Positions 1-6,670 are shown, counted from the stretch's first letter. The stretch is 6,865 nt of DNA from Syntrophothermus sp. UBA1445 (GCA_002329495.1 DCTH01000181.1:1552-8416); one strand, 5' to 3'. The notes: a model not told the origin generated them from the letters alone. Program-made: numbers and translations.

Positions 1-10
1 CTGGCAAAAA

Positions 11-38
11 AGGACATTTATGAAGTTATCAGTATATA
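11..38 (+). promoter_or_regulatory. Weak candidate promoter of the acyl-CoA synthetase gene
   Basis: AGGACA at 11-16 (4 of 6 to TTGACA) is separated by 16 bases from TATATA at 33-38 (4 of 6 to TATAAT). The -10 region overlaps a perfect 10-bp palindrome GTATATATAC at 32-41, which could be an operator or just AT-rich sequence. The gene could also be read from a promoter outside the window, because only 77 bases upstream are visible. Nothing in bases 1-77 looks like the end of another gene. Confidence 0.2.
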
Positions 39-59
39 TACCATATAGAAAAATTTAGT

Positions 60-68
60 TAAGGAGGG
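60..68 (+). promoter_or_regulatory. Strong Shine-Dalgarno of the acyl-CoA synthetase gene
   Basis: TAAGGAGG at 60-67 is a full match to the anti-Shine-Dalgarno core, and is followed by an A-rich spacer of 10 bases up to the ATG at 78. It fixes the start codon of the gene and suggests efficient translation. Confidence 0.85.
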
Positions 69-77
69 TAAAAAAAC

Positions 78-2024
78 ATGGCATTGAAGGTTGTCCCAGA
101 TTCAGATTGGCGAATCCAATGGGCAGATCTTTGGTTTGACCACATTAAAACCGTTCCCCAAATGTTTTACAGTACTGTAAAACACCACGGAACCCGACCC
201 GCGAATACATATTGGACTGATAATAACTGGAAGACGATAAACTACCAGGAATGGGCTTCAATATCCGAAGAAATAGGCAACGGACTGCTTAGCCTCGGTG
301 TAAACAGGGGTGATAACATTGTCATTATGTCCCCCACATGCGTTGAATGGGGATGGGTAGACATCGGTATTGAAATGGCAGGGGGATGTACCACAACGAT
401 CTTTCCCAGTCTGAGCAGTGACGATGTCGAGTTCATTGTAAATCATTCTCAGGTTACGTACTTTTTCGTCGGTAGCCCGGAGTTGCTTCAAAAAATAGAG
501 ATCCTGCAACCGAAACTCCCATCCATCAAGGGTTTCATCTGTATGAGCGGAAACTTTCGGGGCGACGAATCAAAAACCTGGAACCTCGAACAGTTGCGTC
601 AACTCGGAAGGGATTACATGAGTAAAAAACCGCGGGAATTGGGTGAACGTGTACAAAGCCTGACAGAAAATGATGCCGCGACAACGGTTTACACCTCAGG
701 GACAACTGGAAAGCTGAAGGCTGCCAGATTGACTCATGGTGAAGTAATCGGCGGGCTGTGGAGATCAATAAGAAACTGTGCTATGGGTAACATTGAATAC
801 AACAGCGACGATGTTTACCTGTCGGTTATGCCTCTGGCACATATAATGGAAAGGACCTACGCATTTTTCTGCACCATATCAGTTGGCGGGTGTATAGCTT
901 ATGGAAGGGGACCGGCCTTCGTTATCCAGGATATGCAAGCGATACGGCCGACCTGGATGGTTATGGTCCCCAGAATGATGGATCGAATACTAAAGGGAAT
1001 AAAACAGTTCTTTGCGGCTACCCCTGAAGGCGAAAAGCTTTGGAATTGGGCAATGGATGTGGGGAGTCAAATGATCGATGCGCGACTCAGTCCCGAAAAC
1101 ACGATAGATAGCTCTATTGATCCTCTGGACGAGCTTACTGGACAACTGCGAGAGGAATACATTAGGGCCAAGGAATTGGTGTTCGATAAGGTGAAAGCGG
1201 CTCTAGGCGGGCGGCTTCGCTGCTTTGCATCTGGTGGCGCTGCTTTGTTACCCGAATTACACCGTCCATTCCTGGGGATGGGGATGTATGTTCCCAACGG
1301 ATATGGATTGACAGAAACTCTTTGTGGGGTAGGTGTATCGCGAGCGAATACGGTTAAGGTTAGCTGGAATGCACCGATAGCGCCGGGTTTGGAGTGGAAG
1401 CAGGACGAGGACGGAGAATTGCTGCTAAAGGGTGTAGGGGTTATCAAGGAATACTATAACGATCCAGAGTCAAACGAAGCATGTTTCACTGAGGATGGAT
1501 TCTTCCGCACCGGCGACATTGTTGAATTTGATGAAAACGGGATATTCCGGGTAGTCGACCGCAAGAAGGCTATTATTGTTATGGATACCGGTAAAAACGT
1601 GGCTCCTGCAAAACCTGAGGCTCTGGTTTTAAGAGAGACTTTAATCGACCAGGTGTTGGTGATTGGTGACGGGAGGAAATATATCACGGCTCTGATAGGA
1701 CCCAACTGGGATGAAATGATGCGTATTCTGGATTCCCGAGGTGTGGAATATGACAAGTCAAGTTTAAGATACGAACTGGTTAATGGCATGAAAACCTGCG
1801 TTGAAGTTGGACCTGATTTAGTAGAAAATCCCATTGTCCGCGATATTGTAGAAAAAGCGGTTGGCAATGCTAATGCCGAATTGGCAGACTTCGAGGCGAT
1901 CAAAAAATATGTAATTACACCAAGGAAATTCTTGCAGAGCCGAGATGAGTTAACACCCACTTCGAAAACAAAATCTCGTGTAATTATCAAGAACTTTGCT
2001 GCTGAAATTGAGTCTATGTACTAA
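78..2024 (+). CDS. Long-chain acyl-CoA synthetase (AMP-binding, FAA1/COG1022 type)
   Basis: This 648-residue cytoplasmic or membrane-associated enzyme should activate a carboxylic acid, probably a long-chain fatty acid, with ATP to an acyl-adenylate and then to acyl-CoA. The adenylate-forming motifs appear in order: P-loop TSGTTGKLK at 206-214, MPLAHIMERT at 251-260, YGLTE at 409-413, RTGD at 477-480, DRKK then GKNVAP at 494-510, and the C-terminal LTPTSKTKSR at 625-634 with likely catalytic Lys630. The length and the GKNVAP motif fit the long-chain (FAA1-like) class rather than the shorter acetyl- or medium-chain classes. The P-loop is divergent: the usual xPKG is KLKA (Leu213, Ala215), though Lys214 is kept. 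The ATG is set by a perfect ribosome binding site. The gene stands alone before a strong terminator and is AT-richer than the genes downstream. Whether it serves fatty-acid degradation, lipid recycling or another acid cannot be told from sequence. Confidence 0.9.
   Translation: MALKVVPDSDWRIQWADLWFDHIKTVPQMFYSTVKHHGTRPANTYWTDNNWKTINYQEWASISEEIGNGLLSLGVNRGDNIVIMSPTCVEWGWVDIGIEMAGGCTTTIFPSLSSDDVEFIVNHSQVTYFFVGSPELLQKIEILQPKLPSIKGFICMSGNFRGDESKTWNLEQLRQLGRDYMSKKPRELGERVQSLTENDAATTVYTSGTTGKLKAARLTHGEVIGGLWRSIRNCAMGNIEYNSDDVYLSVMPLAHIMERTYAFFCTISVGGCIAYGRGPAFVIQDMQAIRPTWMVMVPRMMDRILKGIKQFFAATPEGEKLWNWAMDVGSQMIDARLSPENTIDSSIDPLDELTGQLREEYIRAKELVFDKVKAALGGRLRCFASGGAALLPELHRPFLGMGMYVPNGYGLTETLCGVGVSRANTVKVSWNAPIAPGLEWKQDEDGELLLKGVGVIKEYYNDPESNEACFTEDGFFRTGDIVEFDENGIFRVVDRKKAIIVMDTGKNVAPAKPEALVLRETLIDQVLVIGDGRKYITALIGPNWDEMMRILDSRGVEYDKSSLRYELVNGMKTCVEVGPDLVENPIVRDIVEKAVGNANAELADFEAIKKYVITPRKFLQSRDELTPTSKTKSRVIIKNFAAEIESMY
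163..184. repeat. Perfect 22-bp palindrome inside the acyl-CoA synthetase gene
   Basis: The half-site TGTTTTACAGT (163-173) is followed directly by its exact reverse complement ACTGTAAAACA (174-184). It lies 85 bases into the coding region, over codons for MFYSTVKHH. As DNA it resembles a site for a dimeric regulator (TACA-N4-TGTA core with T/A-rich flanks). As RNA it could form a 9-bp, A/U-rich hairpin with a 4-base loop. I cannot assign it to a known regulator family. It may also be a chance result of the codons. Confidence 0.6.
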
Positions 2025-2056
2025 GCTATTTAACTGAATAGTACGATCAACAGGAT

Positions 2057-2114
2057 TAAACCCGCCTGCACATCACCAGATTCATTCTGGTGATTCAGGC
2101 GGGTTTATCTTTTT
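2057..2114 (+). terminator. Rho-independent terminator after the acyl-CoA synthetase gene
   Basis: A 12-bp outer stem (TAAACCCGCCTG at 2057-2068 with its complement at 2096-2107) is stacked on a 9-bp inner stem (ATCACCAGA at 2072-2080 with TCTGGTGAT at 2086-2094). The stems are separated by a small asymmetric internal loop, and the inner one closes on a 5-base TTCAT loop. Five T residues follow at 2110-2114. There is no T-run on the other strand's exit side, so it should work for + strand transcription only. It separates the acyl-CoA synthetase gene from the spoIIM cluster. Confidence 0.93.
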
Positions 2115-2121
2115 GTCCAGA

Positions 2122-2180
2122 AGCAAGTCGGGAACGGTGCGCGTCGCAGCGCGCAAGTAAAGAACCGTCCCCGACTTGCT
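2122..2180. repeat. Nested imperfect palindrome, REP-like intergenic element
   Basis: A 17-base arm (2122-2138, AGCAAGTCGGGAACGGT) pairs with 2164-2180 (ACCGTCCCCGACTTGCT) with one mismatch. Inside it TGCGCG (2138-2143) pairs with CGCGCA (2150-2155) around a 6-base loop, giving a two-storey hairpin. The minus strand reads AGTCGGGGACGGTTCTTTAC, which I recall as resembling dispersed repeats in clostridial and deltaproteobacterial genomes linked to IS200-like (REP-associated) transposases. That link is from memory and unverified. No transposase gene is present here. CCCATTTTTC follows, so it might also act as a second terminator. The rest of the gap up to spoIIM (2181-2257) holds nothing I can name. 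Confidence 0.7.
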
Positions 2181-2270
2181 CCCATTTTTCTTGGGCATAA
2201 AGTGGGGGGGAGAAAAATAAGAATTCATCAGAGGCTAGTCCGGGGACTCGGGGGATGTAAGGAGAAAAAC

Positions 2271-2882
2271 ATGAACCTGCGCACCCTGTTTAAACAGCAT
2301 ATCATAAACAATCTCTTCAAATACCTGCTCTTGATTCTGGTATTTGCCGGGGGAATCGCAGCTGGCGAGATGAAGTCAGGCAGTCTGGTTGCGGATACAA
2401 GAAATCATTTGGTGACCTTGATCGATCAACTCATCCAGCAGGGGGGATCCTTGAACGGAGGTTATAGTCTCCTGCTGGCGGCGGCCGGAAGCCAGATTAA
2501 GACCGTGGCTCTGATGTGGTTTTTAGGGCTGACGGTGGTGGGGGTCCCTCTGATTCTGGGGCTTATCTTTGCCCGGGCCTTCTCCCTGGGGTTCACGCTC
2601 GGATTTCTCATCCAGGAAAAAGGCAGCCTGGGTATGGTAATAGGCCTCGCGTCCGTTATTCCTCAAAACCTGATTTATGTTCCCTTTTTGCTGATAGGTG
2701 CCGTGGTGTGCCTCAATTTCTCGCTGTTCCTGGTGCGGGGACGTTTCCGGGCCCGGGCTGAACTGTGGCAGAACTTTGTGCTGTATACCCTGACTATGAT
2801 CGGCATCACTATTATCCTTCTGTTGGGGGCCTTGATCGAATCATACCTGTCCCCGTTGTTGTTGGCATTAATATTTGGTTAA
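2271..2882 (+). CDS. spoIIM: Stage II sporulation protein M (SpoIIM)
   Basis: This 203-residue polytopic membrane protein belongs to the SpoIIM family, which in Bacillus works with SpoIID and SpoIIP in peptidoglycan remodelling so that the mother-cell membrane can engulf the forespore. The visible layout is a basic N-terminus, a first hydrophobic segment at about 17-32, an extracytoplasmic-looking polar stretch at about 33-75, then several hydrophobic segments between about 77 and 155, a basic RGRFRAR loop at 156-162, and a final hydrophobic block at about 167-203. The family-type motif VIPQNLIYVPFLL is at 129-141. The start is the ATG at 2271 with TAAGGAG at 2258-2264 (6-base spacer). An upstream in-frame GTG at 2202 would add 23 basic residues without a ribosome binding site and is less likely. 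It heads the cluster after a terminator, and its TAA stop is embedded in the ribosome binding site of the next gene. In Bacillus the gene is under mother-cell sigma-E; I found no convincing sigma-E promoter here. Confidence 0.88.
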   Translation: MNLRTLFKQHIINNLFKYLLLILVFAGGIAAGEMKSGSLVADTRNHLVTLIDQLIQQGGSLNGGYSLLLAAAGSQIKTVALMWFLGLTVVGVPLILGLIFARAFSLGFTLGFLIQEKGSLGMVIGLASVIPQNLIYVPFLLIGAVVCLNFSLFLVRGRFRARAELWQNFVLYTLTMIGITIILLLGALIESYLSPLLLALIFG

Positions 2883-2886
2883 GGAG
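2880..2886 (+). promoter_or_regulatory. Ribosome binding site overlapping the spoIIM stop codon
   Basis: The spoIIM stop TAA is the first part of TAAGGAG, which serves a GTG start at 2896 with a 9-base spacer. This favours GTG 2896 over an in-frame TTG at 2875 that overlaps spoIIM and has no Shine-Dalgarno. The arrangement predicts translational coupling of spoIIM to the small downstream gene. Confidence 0.75.
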
Positions 2887-2895
2887 TGGACCGAA

Positions 2896-3159
2896 GTGTA
2901 TATTGTCATCGGCAACATCAAACAAAAACTTAAGACCCTTGGTAAAGTCCTGGTGATCCTGGTGGCTCTGGGGCTTTTGATCCCCGGAGCAATGAGCCTG
3001 TACCACAAATTTGCGCCGGCGGTTTCAACCTGGTTTCAGCAGGAGAGTCAGGAGGTGGGACCGATGCGGACCGAACCCAGTGAAAAGACCTGGTTCGATG
3101 CGACCCTGGATCAATATGTCCTGAAACTTCAAGATTTCTATTACCAGGAGCAGGAATAG
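2896..3159 (+). CDS. Small single-pass membrane protein, possibly YqzK/DUF4227-like
   Basis: This 87-residue protein has a short basic N-terminus (KQKLKTLGK at 9-17), one hydrophobic segment at about 18-36, and a polar acidic tail ending in a Tyr/Phe-rich stretch (LKLQDFYYQEQE). The basic residues before the segment favour an inside N-terminus and an outside tail. I do not recognise a catalytic motif. Its place between spoIIM and xerD is that of yqzK (DUF4227, unknown function) in Bacillus, which is also a small protein with an N-terminal membrane segment. The tail pattern (an EP pair, then a helix ending in LxxFYY) may be related, but this rests mainly on synteny. The start is GTG 2896. It is followed by 63 bases before xerD in which I see no signal other than the xerD ribosome binding site. 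Confidence 0.7.
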   Translation: MYIVIGNIKQKLKTLGKVLVILVALGLLIPGAMSLYHKFAPAVSTWFQQESQEVGPMRTEPSEKTWFDATLDQYVLKLQDFYYQEQE

Positions 3160-3222
3160 AAGCAGGAAAATTCAGGGCGCTGTCAAACTACTCTTCAAAG
3201 GCTGGATTTGGGAGAGGACCGT

Positions 3223-4110
3223 ATGAAAAAATACCTGGACGGCTTTTTGGAGTATCTCAAGTTTGAGAAGGGTTTATCCGAGAATACCTTGGAAGCCTAC
3301 GGCCGCGACCTGTCAAAATTCCTGGCTTACTTGAAGCAACGGAAGATAGAGAATCCGATTGATGTCAAACGATCCGACATTCTTGCGTTTGTAGGTCAGT
3401 TGCTCGACGAGGGAGCCGCTTTTTCCAGTTCCGCTCGCCATCTATCCAGTATCAAATCTTTCTTCAGGTTCCTGATTATTGAGGGACATATCGCGGCCAA
3501 TCCGGCGGACAACCTGGAAAGCCCCAAGATCCGTCGCAAACTCCCGGAGGTTTTGACGGTTCAGGAGGTAGACCGGCTATTGTCGAGCCCTAACGTGGTA
3601 TCACTGACCGGTTTGCGGGACCGGGCTATGTTTGAGCTGATGTATGCAACCGGACTCCGGGTCTCAGAGTTGTTGGCCCTGGAGGTTGATGACATCAACC
3701 TGTCAGCGGGCTATGTCCGATGTCTGGGAAAAGGCCGCAAAGAACGGATTGTTCCGGTGGGTCAGACCGCCAGTTTTTGGGTGGAACGATACATTGGCCG
3801 TTCCCGGCAAAAATTGATCAAGGGTACTGTTAATCGCACCCTTTTTGTAAATGCTAAGGGTAGGAAAATGACCCGGCAGGGTTTCTGGAAACTGCTGAAC
3901 AAGCATGTTGAACAAGCGGGGATTACCAAGGAGGTAACCCCTCACACGCTGCGGCACTCCTTTGCCACTCATCTCCTGGAAAACGGTGCTGACCTGCGTT
4001 CGGTGCAGGAGATGCTGGGGCATGCCGATATAAGCACCACTCAGATCTATACTCATTTAACCAAAGCTCACCTGCGGGAGGTCTATCAGAGGAGTCATCC
4101 CCGGGCCTGA
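3223..4110 (+). CDS. xerD: Tyrosine recombinase XerD
   Basis: This 295-residue site-specific recombinase should act in the cytoplasm with a XerC/CodV partner at the chromosomal dif site to resolve chromosome dimers at division. The N-terminal SAM-like core-binding domain spans about 1-90 ([20 protein letters not shown] at 11-30) and the catalytic domain about 108-290. The catalytic set is complete: Arg146 (TGLRVSE), Lys170 ([11 protein letters not shown]), His241 and Arg244 ([13 protein letters not shown]), His267 ([10 protein letters not shown]) and nucleophile Tyr276 (QIYTHLT). The length matches XerD of Bacillus and E. coli (about 295-298), and the position upstream of deoB is the conserved one for xerD (ripX) rather than codV. 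The start is ATG 3223 with GGAGAGG at 3211-3217; an in-frame TTG at 3208 would put that site inside the gene. A phage or integron integrase is unlikely given the housekeeping neighbours. Confidence 0.93.
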   Translation: MKKYLDGFLEYLKFEKGLSENTLEAYGRDLSKFLAYLKQRKIENPIDVKRSDILAFVGQLLDEGAAFSSSARHLSSIKSFFRFLIIEGHIAANPADNLESPKIRRKLPEVLTVQEVDRLLSSPNVVSLTGLRDRAMFELMYATGLRVSELLALEVDDINLSAGYVRCLGKGRKERIVPVGQTASFWVERYIGRSRQKLIKGTVNRTLFVNAKGRKMTRQGFWKLLNKHVEQAGITKEVTPHTLRHSFATHLLENGADLRSVQEMLGHADISTTQIYTHLTKAHLREVYQRSHPRA

Positions 4111-4113
4111 AAC

Positions 4114-4120
4114 AGGAGGT
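4114..4120 (+). promoter_or_regulatory. Shine-Dalgarno of deoB, pointing to an upstream non-standard start
   Basis: AGGAGGT lies 7 bases before ATT 4128 and 10 before ATT 4131, but 28 bases before the first in-frame standard start codon, GTG 4149. A TTG at 4132 is well placed but out of frame: it reads four codons (M-N-A-L) and stops at TAG 4144-4146. The site therefore supports initiation near 4128-4134. Confidence 0.8.
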
Positions 4121-4127
4121 AATACCA

Positions 4128-5306
4128 ATTATTGAACGCGTTATAGTAGTGATTTTGGATAGTTTGGGAGTAGGAGAGTTACCTGACGCAGCGAAATACG
4201 GAGATGAAGGAAGCAATACCCTGGGCAGCATTGCCCGGGCCCTGGGAGGGCTAAGCCTTCCCAATTTTGAGCGACTGGGACTGGGAAACATAATACCCGT
4301 GCCGGGCATCCCGGCGGTACCCGAGTGCCAGGCCGCCTGGGGACGGATGGCTGAGGTGTCCGAGGGCAAGGATACCACCACCGGTCACTGGGAACTGATG
4401 GGCCTCATAACCAGGAGGCCTTTTCCTGTTTATCCCCAGGGCTTCCCGACTGACCTGATTGCGCGATACGAACAGGCCATCGGCCGTCGGGTTCTGGGGA
4501 ACAAGGTGGCCTCCGGGACCGAGATCATCGCCGAGTTGGGCGAGGAGCATGTAAGAACCGGTTATCCCATCGTTTACACTTCGGCGGACAGCGTATTTCA
4601 GATCGCCGCCCACGAGGAGGTTATACCCCTTACTGAGCTCTACCGGATATGCCAGGTGGCCCGGGATATGCTCAAGGGGGAACACGGAGTCGCCCGGGTG
4701 ATTGCCCGGCCGTTTCTGGGGGAAACCGGCAGTTTCGTGCGTACTGAGAATCGTCATGACTATTCCCTGGAACCACCGGGGATTACGGTGCTGGATGTTC
4801 TGGTGAAGCACGGTTATGAAACCACCGGGATTGGCAAGATCAGGGATATCTTTGCCGGCCGCGGGATTATCCACCACATTCCCAGCCGGAATAACACCGA
4901 GGGTATAAGAAAGATTATAGCGGCCATCGATTCTGATTGCCGGGGTCTGGTGTTGGCCAACCTGGTTGATTTTGATATGAAGTACGGGCACCGCAATGAT
5001 CCGGAGGGTTATGGGCGGGCACTGGAGGAGGTCGACCGGGCGATTCCCGAGATGACCGGCCGATTGCGGGATAGCGACATCCTTATATTTACCGCCGACC
5101 ACGGGTGTGACCCGACCACTCCCAGCACTGACCACTCGCGGGAGTATGTGCCGCTCCTGGTGATCGGGAAAAAGGTCAGGGCGGGAGCCAATCTGGGAGT
5201 TAGGGCGAGCTTTGCCGACCTGGGTAAATCGGTTACTGAGCTGCTAGGTGCTCCTGGGGACGAGCTTCCCGGTCAGAGTTTTGCCCGTGAACTGATGGAC
5301 AGGTAG
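4128..5306 (+). CDS. deoB: Phosphopentomutase DeoB
   Basis: This Mn-dependent cytosolic enzyme of the alkaline phosphatase superfamily interconverts ribose- or deoxyribose-1-phosphate and the 5-phosphates, feeding nucleoside sugars into central metabolism. Counted from 4128 it has 392 residues, close to the roughly 394 of Bacillus Drm. Residues equivalent to the known active site are all present: Asp11 (ILDSLG), the phospho-acceptor Thr83 in KDTTTGHWE, Asp283 and His288 in VDFDMKYGH, Asp324 and His325 in TADHG, and His336 in STDHSRE. The start is unusual. The first ATG/GTG/TTG in frame is GTG 4149, but the conserved strand [10 protein letters not shown] begins upstream, and the ribosome binding site at 4114-4120 fits ATT 4128. 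A one-base loss hiding a TTG start is the main alternative. The gene follows xerD by 17 bases and precedes pdp by 26, so co-transcription is likely; pdp makes its substrate. Confidence 0.93.
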   Translation: MIERVIVVILDSLGVGELPDAAKYGDEGSNTLGSIARALGGLSLPNFERLGLGNIIPVPGIPAVPECQAAWGRMAEVSEGKDTTTGHWELMGLITRRPFPVYPQGFPTDLIARYEQAIGRRVLGNKVASGTEIIAELGEEHVRTGYPIVYTSADSVFQIAAHEEVIPLTELYRICQVARDMLKGEHGVARVIARPFLGETGSFVRTENRHDYSLEPPGITVLDVLVKHGYETTGIGKIRDIFAGRGIIHHIPSRNNTEGIRKIIAAIDSDCRGLVLANLVDFDMKYGHRNDPEGYGRALEEVDRAIPEMTGRLRDSDILIFTADHGCDPTTPSTDHSREYVPLLVIGKKVRAGANLGVRASFADLGKSVTELLGAPGDELPGQSFARELMDR

Positions 5307-5332
5307 TACAATTCCGGAAGAAGGTGAGACCA

Positions 5333-6640
5333 TTGAACGCTGAAAATATAATAAGATCCAAACGGGATGGACGGGAGTTGACCCGGGAGGAGATCGAATA
5401 CTTCATCAAGGGTCTGGTCGGGGGGAAGGTTGCTGACTACCAGGCTGCCGCCTGGGCCATGGCCGTCTACTTTCAGGGGATGACCCGGCGGGAGACCAGC
5501 GATCTGGCCTTGGCCATGGCTTATTCGGGCGAGGTCATGGACCTGTCAGCGATTGAAGGCATCAAGGTTGACAAGCACAGCACTGGAGGGGTAGGGGACA
5601 AGACCACCCCGGTAGTGGTACCCCTGTGTGCGGCAGCCGGGGTACCGGTGGCCAAGCTCTCCGGGCGGGGGCTGGGCTTTACCGGGGGAACCATCGACAA
5701 GTTTGAGTCGATCCCCGGGTTCCGGACCGAGCTCAGCCAGCAGGAGTTTATCGACCAGGTCAACCGTATCAAAGCGGCTGTGATTTCCCAGACCGGCAAC
5801 CTGGTTCCGGCCGACAAGATACTTTATGGAATCCGTGATGTCACGGCGACCGTGGACAGCATACCGCTGATCGCCAGCAGTGTAATGAGTAAGAAAATCG
5901 CCTCCGGGGCCGATGGCATCGTATTGGATATCAAGGTGGGGCAGGGGGCGTTCATGAAAGATCTGGATTCGGCCACAGAGCTGGCAGAGAGCATGGTGGC
6001 GATCGGCCTGCAGGCGGGACGCCGGGTCTCGGCCGTTCTGAGCGATATGAACCGTCCTCTGGGACAGGCGATAGGGAATGCCCTGGAGATCCAGGAGGCG
6101 GTGGATACCCTGCGGGGACAGGGACCAGGTGACCTGACCGAGCTGTGTCTGATCCTGGCCTCGCATATGGTATACCTGGGAGGTGCGGCCCCTAGCATTG
6201 AGGAGGCCCACGCCCTGGTTAAAGGTTTACTGGCCAGCGGGCAGGGCTATAGCAAGCTGTGTGAAATGGTGGCCGCCCAGGGTGGGCAGGCAGAGGATCT
6301 GGAGAGGATAGCAACCGTCAATCCAGCCCGACTGCAGGCGGAAATCCGCTCCGAGCGCGCCGGGTATATTGAGAGTCTGGTGACCGATGAGATTGGCCGG
6401 ATTGTGATGCGACTCGGTGCCGGACGGGAACGGACCGGAGAGCCAATTGATCACGCGGTCGGGGTCAAACTCTACCGTAAAACCGGAGACCTGGTGGAGG
6501 TTAATGACACCCTGGCAGTTATCATGGCCAACGATCCCGGGAAGCTGGAGGTGGCCAGGAAAGCCTGGCCTGGGGTGTATAACTGGGGGGATGAACCACC
6601 TCTCTCCAGGCCAATAATCCTGGGCACGGTCAGCGACTAG
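5333..6640 (+). CDS. pdp: Pyrimidine-nucleoside phosphorylase
   Basis: This 435-residue cytosolic enzyme cleaves uridine, thymidine or deoxyuridine with phosphate to the base and (deoxy)ribose-1-phosphate, the substrate of the adjacent deoB product. The N-terminal helical domain is followed by the phosphate-binding KHSTGGVGD (81-89), the family signature region SGRGLGFTGGTIDKFE (110-125), Arg168 in GIRDVTATV, Ser183 and Lys187 in ASSVMSKK, and a C-terminal PYNP domain from about 340. His82, Arg168, Ser183 and Lys187 correspond to His85, Arg171, Ser186 and Lys190 of E. coli thymidine phosphorylase. The start is TTG 5333 with GAAGGTGA at 5320-5327; GTG 5324 lies inside that site and would add only three residues. 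The usual His of GHTGGT is Phe116, and the hydrophobic position before the signature Glu is Phe124. Neighbours and length (Bacillus Pdp 433) favour pdp over deoA, but base specificity cannot be read from sequence. Confidence 0.93.
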   Translation: MNAENIIRSKRDGRELTREEIEYFIKGLVGGKVADYQAAAWAMAVYFQGMTRRETSDLALAMAYSGEVMDLSAIEGIKVDKHSTGGVGDKTTPVVVPLCAAAGVPVAKLSGRGLGFTGGTIDKFESIPGFRTELSQQEFIDQVNRIKAAVISQTGNLVPADKILYGIRDVTATVDSIPLIASSVMSKKIASGADGIVLDIKVGQGAFMKDLDSATELAESMVAIGLQAGRRVSAVLSDMNRPLGQAIGNALEIQEAVDTLRGQGPGDLTELCLILASHMVYLGGAAPSIEEAHALVKGLLASGQGYSKLCEMVAAQGGQAEDLERIATVNPARLQAEIRSERAGYIESLVTDEIGRIVMRLGAGRERTGEPIDHAVGVKLYRKTGDLVEVNDTLAVIMANDPGKLEVARKAWPGVYNWGDEPPLSRPIILGTVSD

Positions 6641-6664
6641 CTCTCTGAACTTAATAATCAACGG

Positions 6665-6670
6665 TATAAT
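6665..6670 (+). promoter_or_regulatory. Isolated TATAAT upstream of the dacF-like gene
   Basis: A perfect TATAAT lies 52 bases before the GTG start of the last gene, in the 81-base gap after pdp, where no terminator hairpin is visible. No acceptable -35 (TTGACA-like) lies 16-18 bases upstream (the sequence there is TCTCTG), and there is no extended -10 TG. It may be a weak sigma-A promoter, or chance. Read-through from pdp is equally possible. Confidence 0.25.

Noticed and set aside
2196..2203. CATAAAGT as a sigma-E -10 element for spoIIM
   Set aside because: It is close to the CATACA-T pattern, but no sigma-E -35 (ATATT-like) lies 13-15 bases upstream, so the call would rest on one weak box.
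2202..2270. N-terminal extension of SpoIIM from GTG 2202
   Set aside because: The extra 23 residues are basic and unlike the family N-terminus. There is no ribosome binding site before 2202, whereas TAAGGAG at 2258-2264 serves ATG 2271 well.
4301..4315. GCCGGG-CAT-CCCGGC hairpin
   Set aside because: It is inside deoB, only 6 bp long in GC-rich sequence, with no T-run or neighbouring signal, and it encodes the ordinary Pro-Gly-Ile-Pro region.
4251..5135. Long open frame on the minus strand (294 codons) opposite deoB
   Set aside because: It lies fully inside deoB, whose motifs are complete and whose reading frame is conserved. The minus-strand frame shows no recognisable domain and is the usual shadow of a GC-rich coding sequence.
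4128..5342. Shared ATTGAACGC at the starts of deoB (4131-4139) and pdp (5332-5340), considered as a repeat or common regulatory site
   Set aside because: It is only nine bases long, it does not extend to either side, and in pdp it is simply the TTG start and first codons. Chance similarity is the simpler reading.
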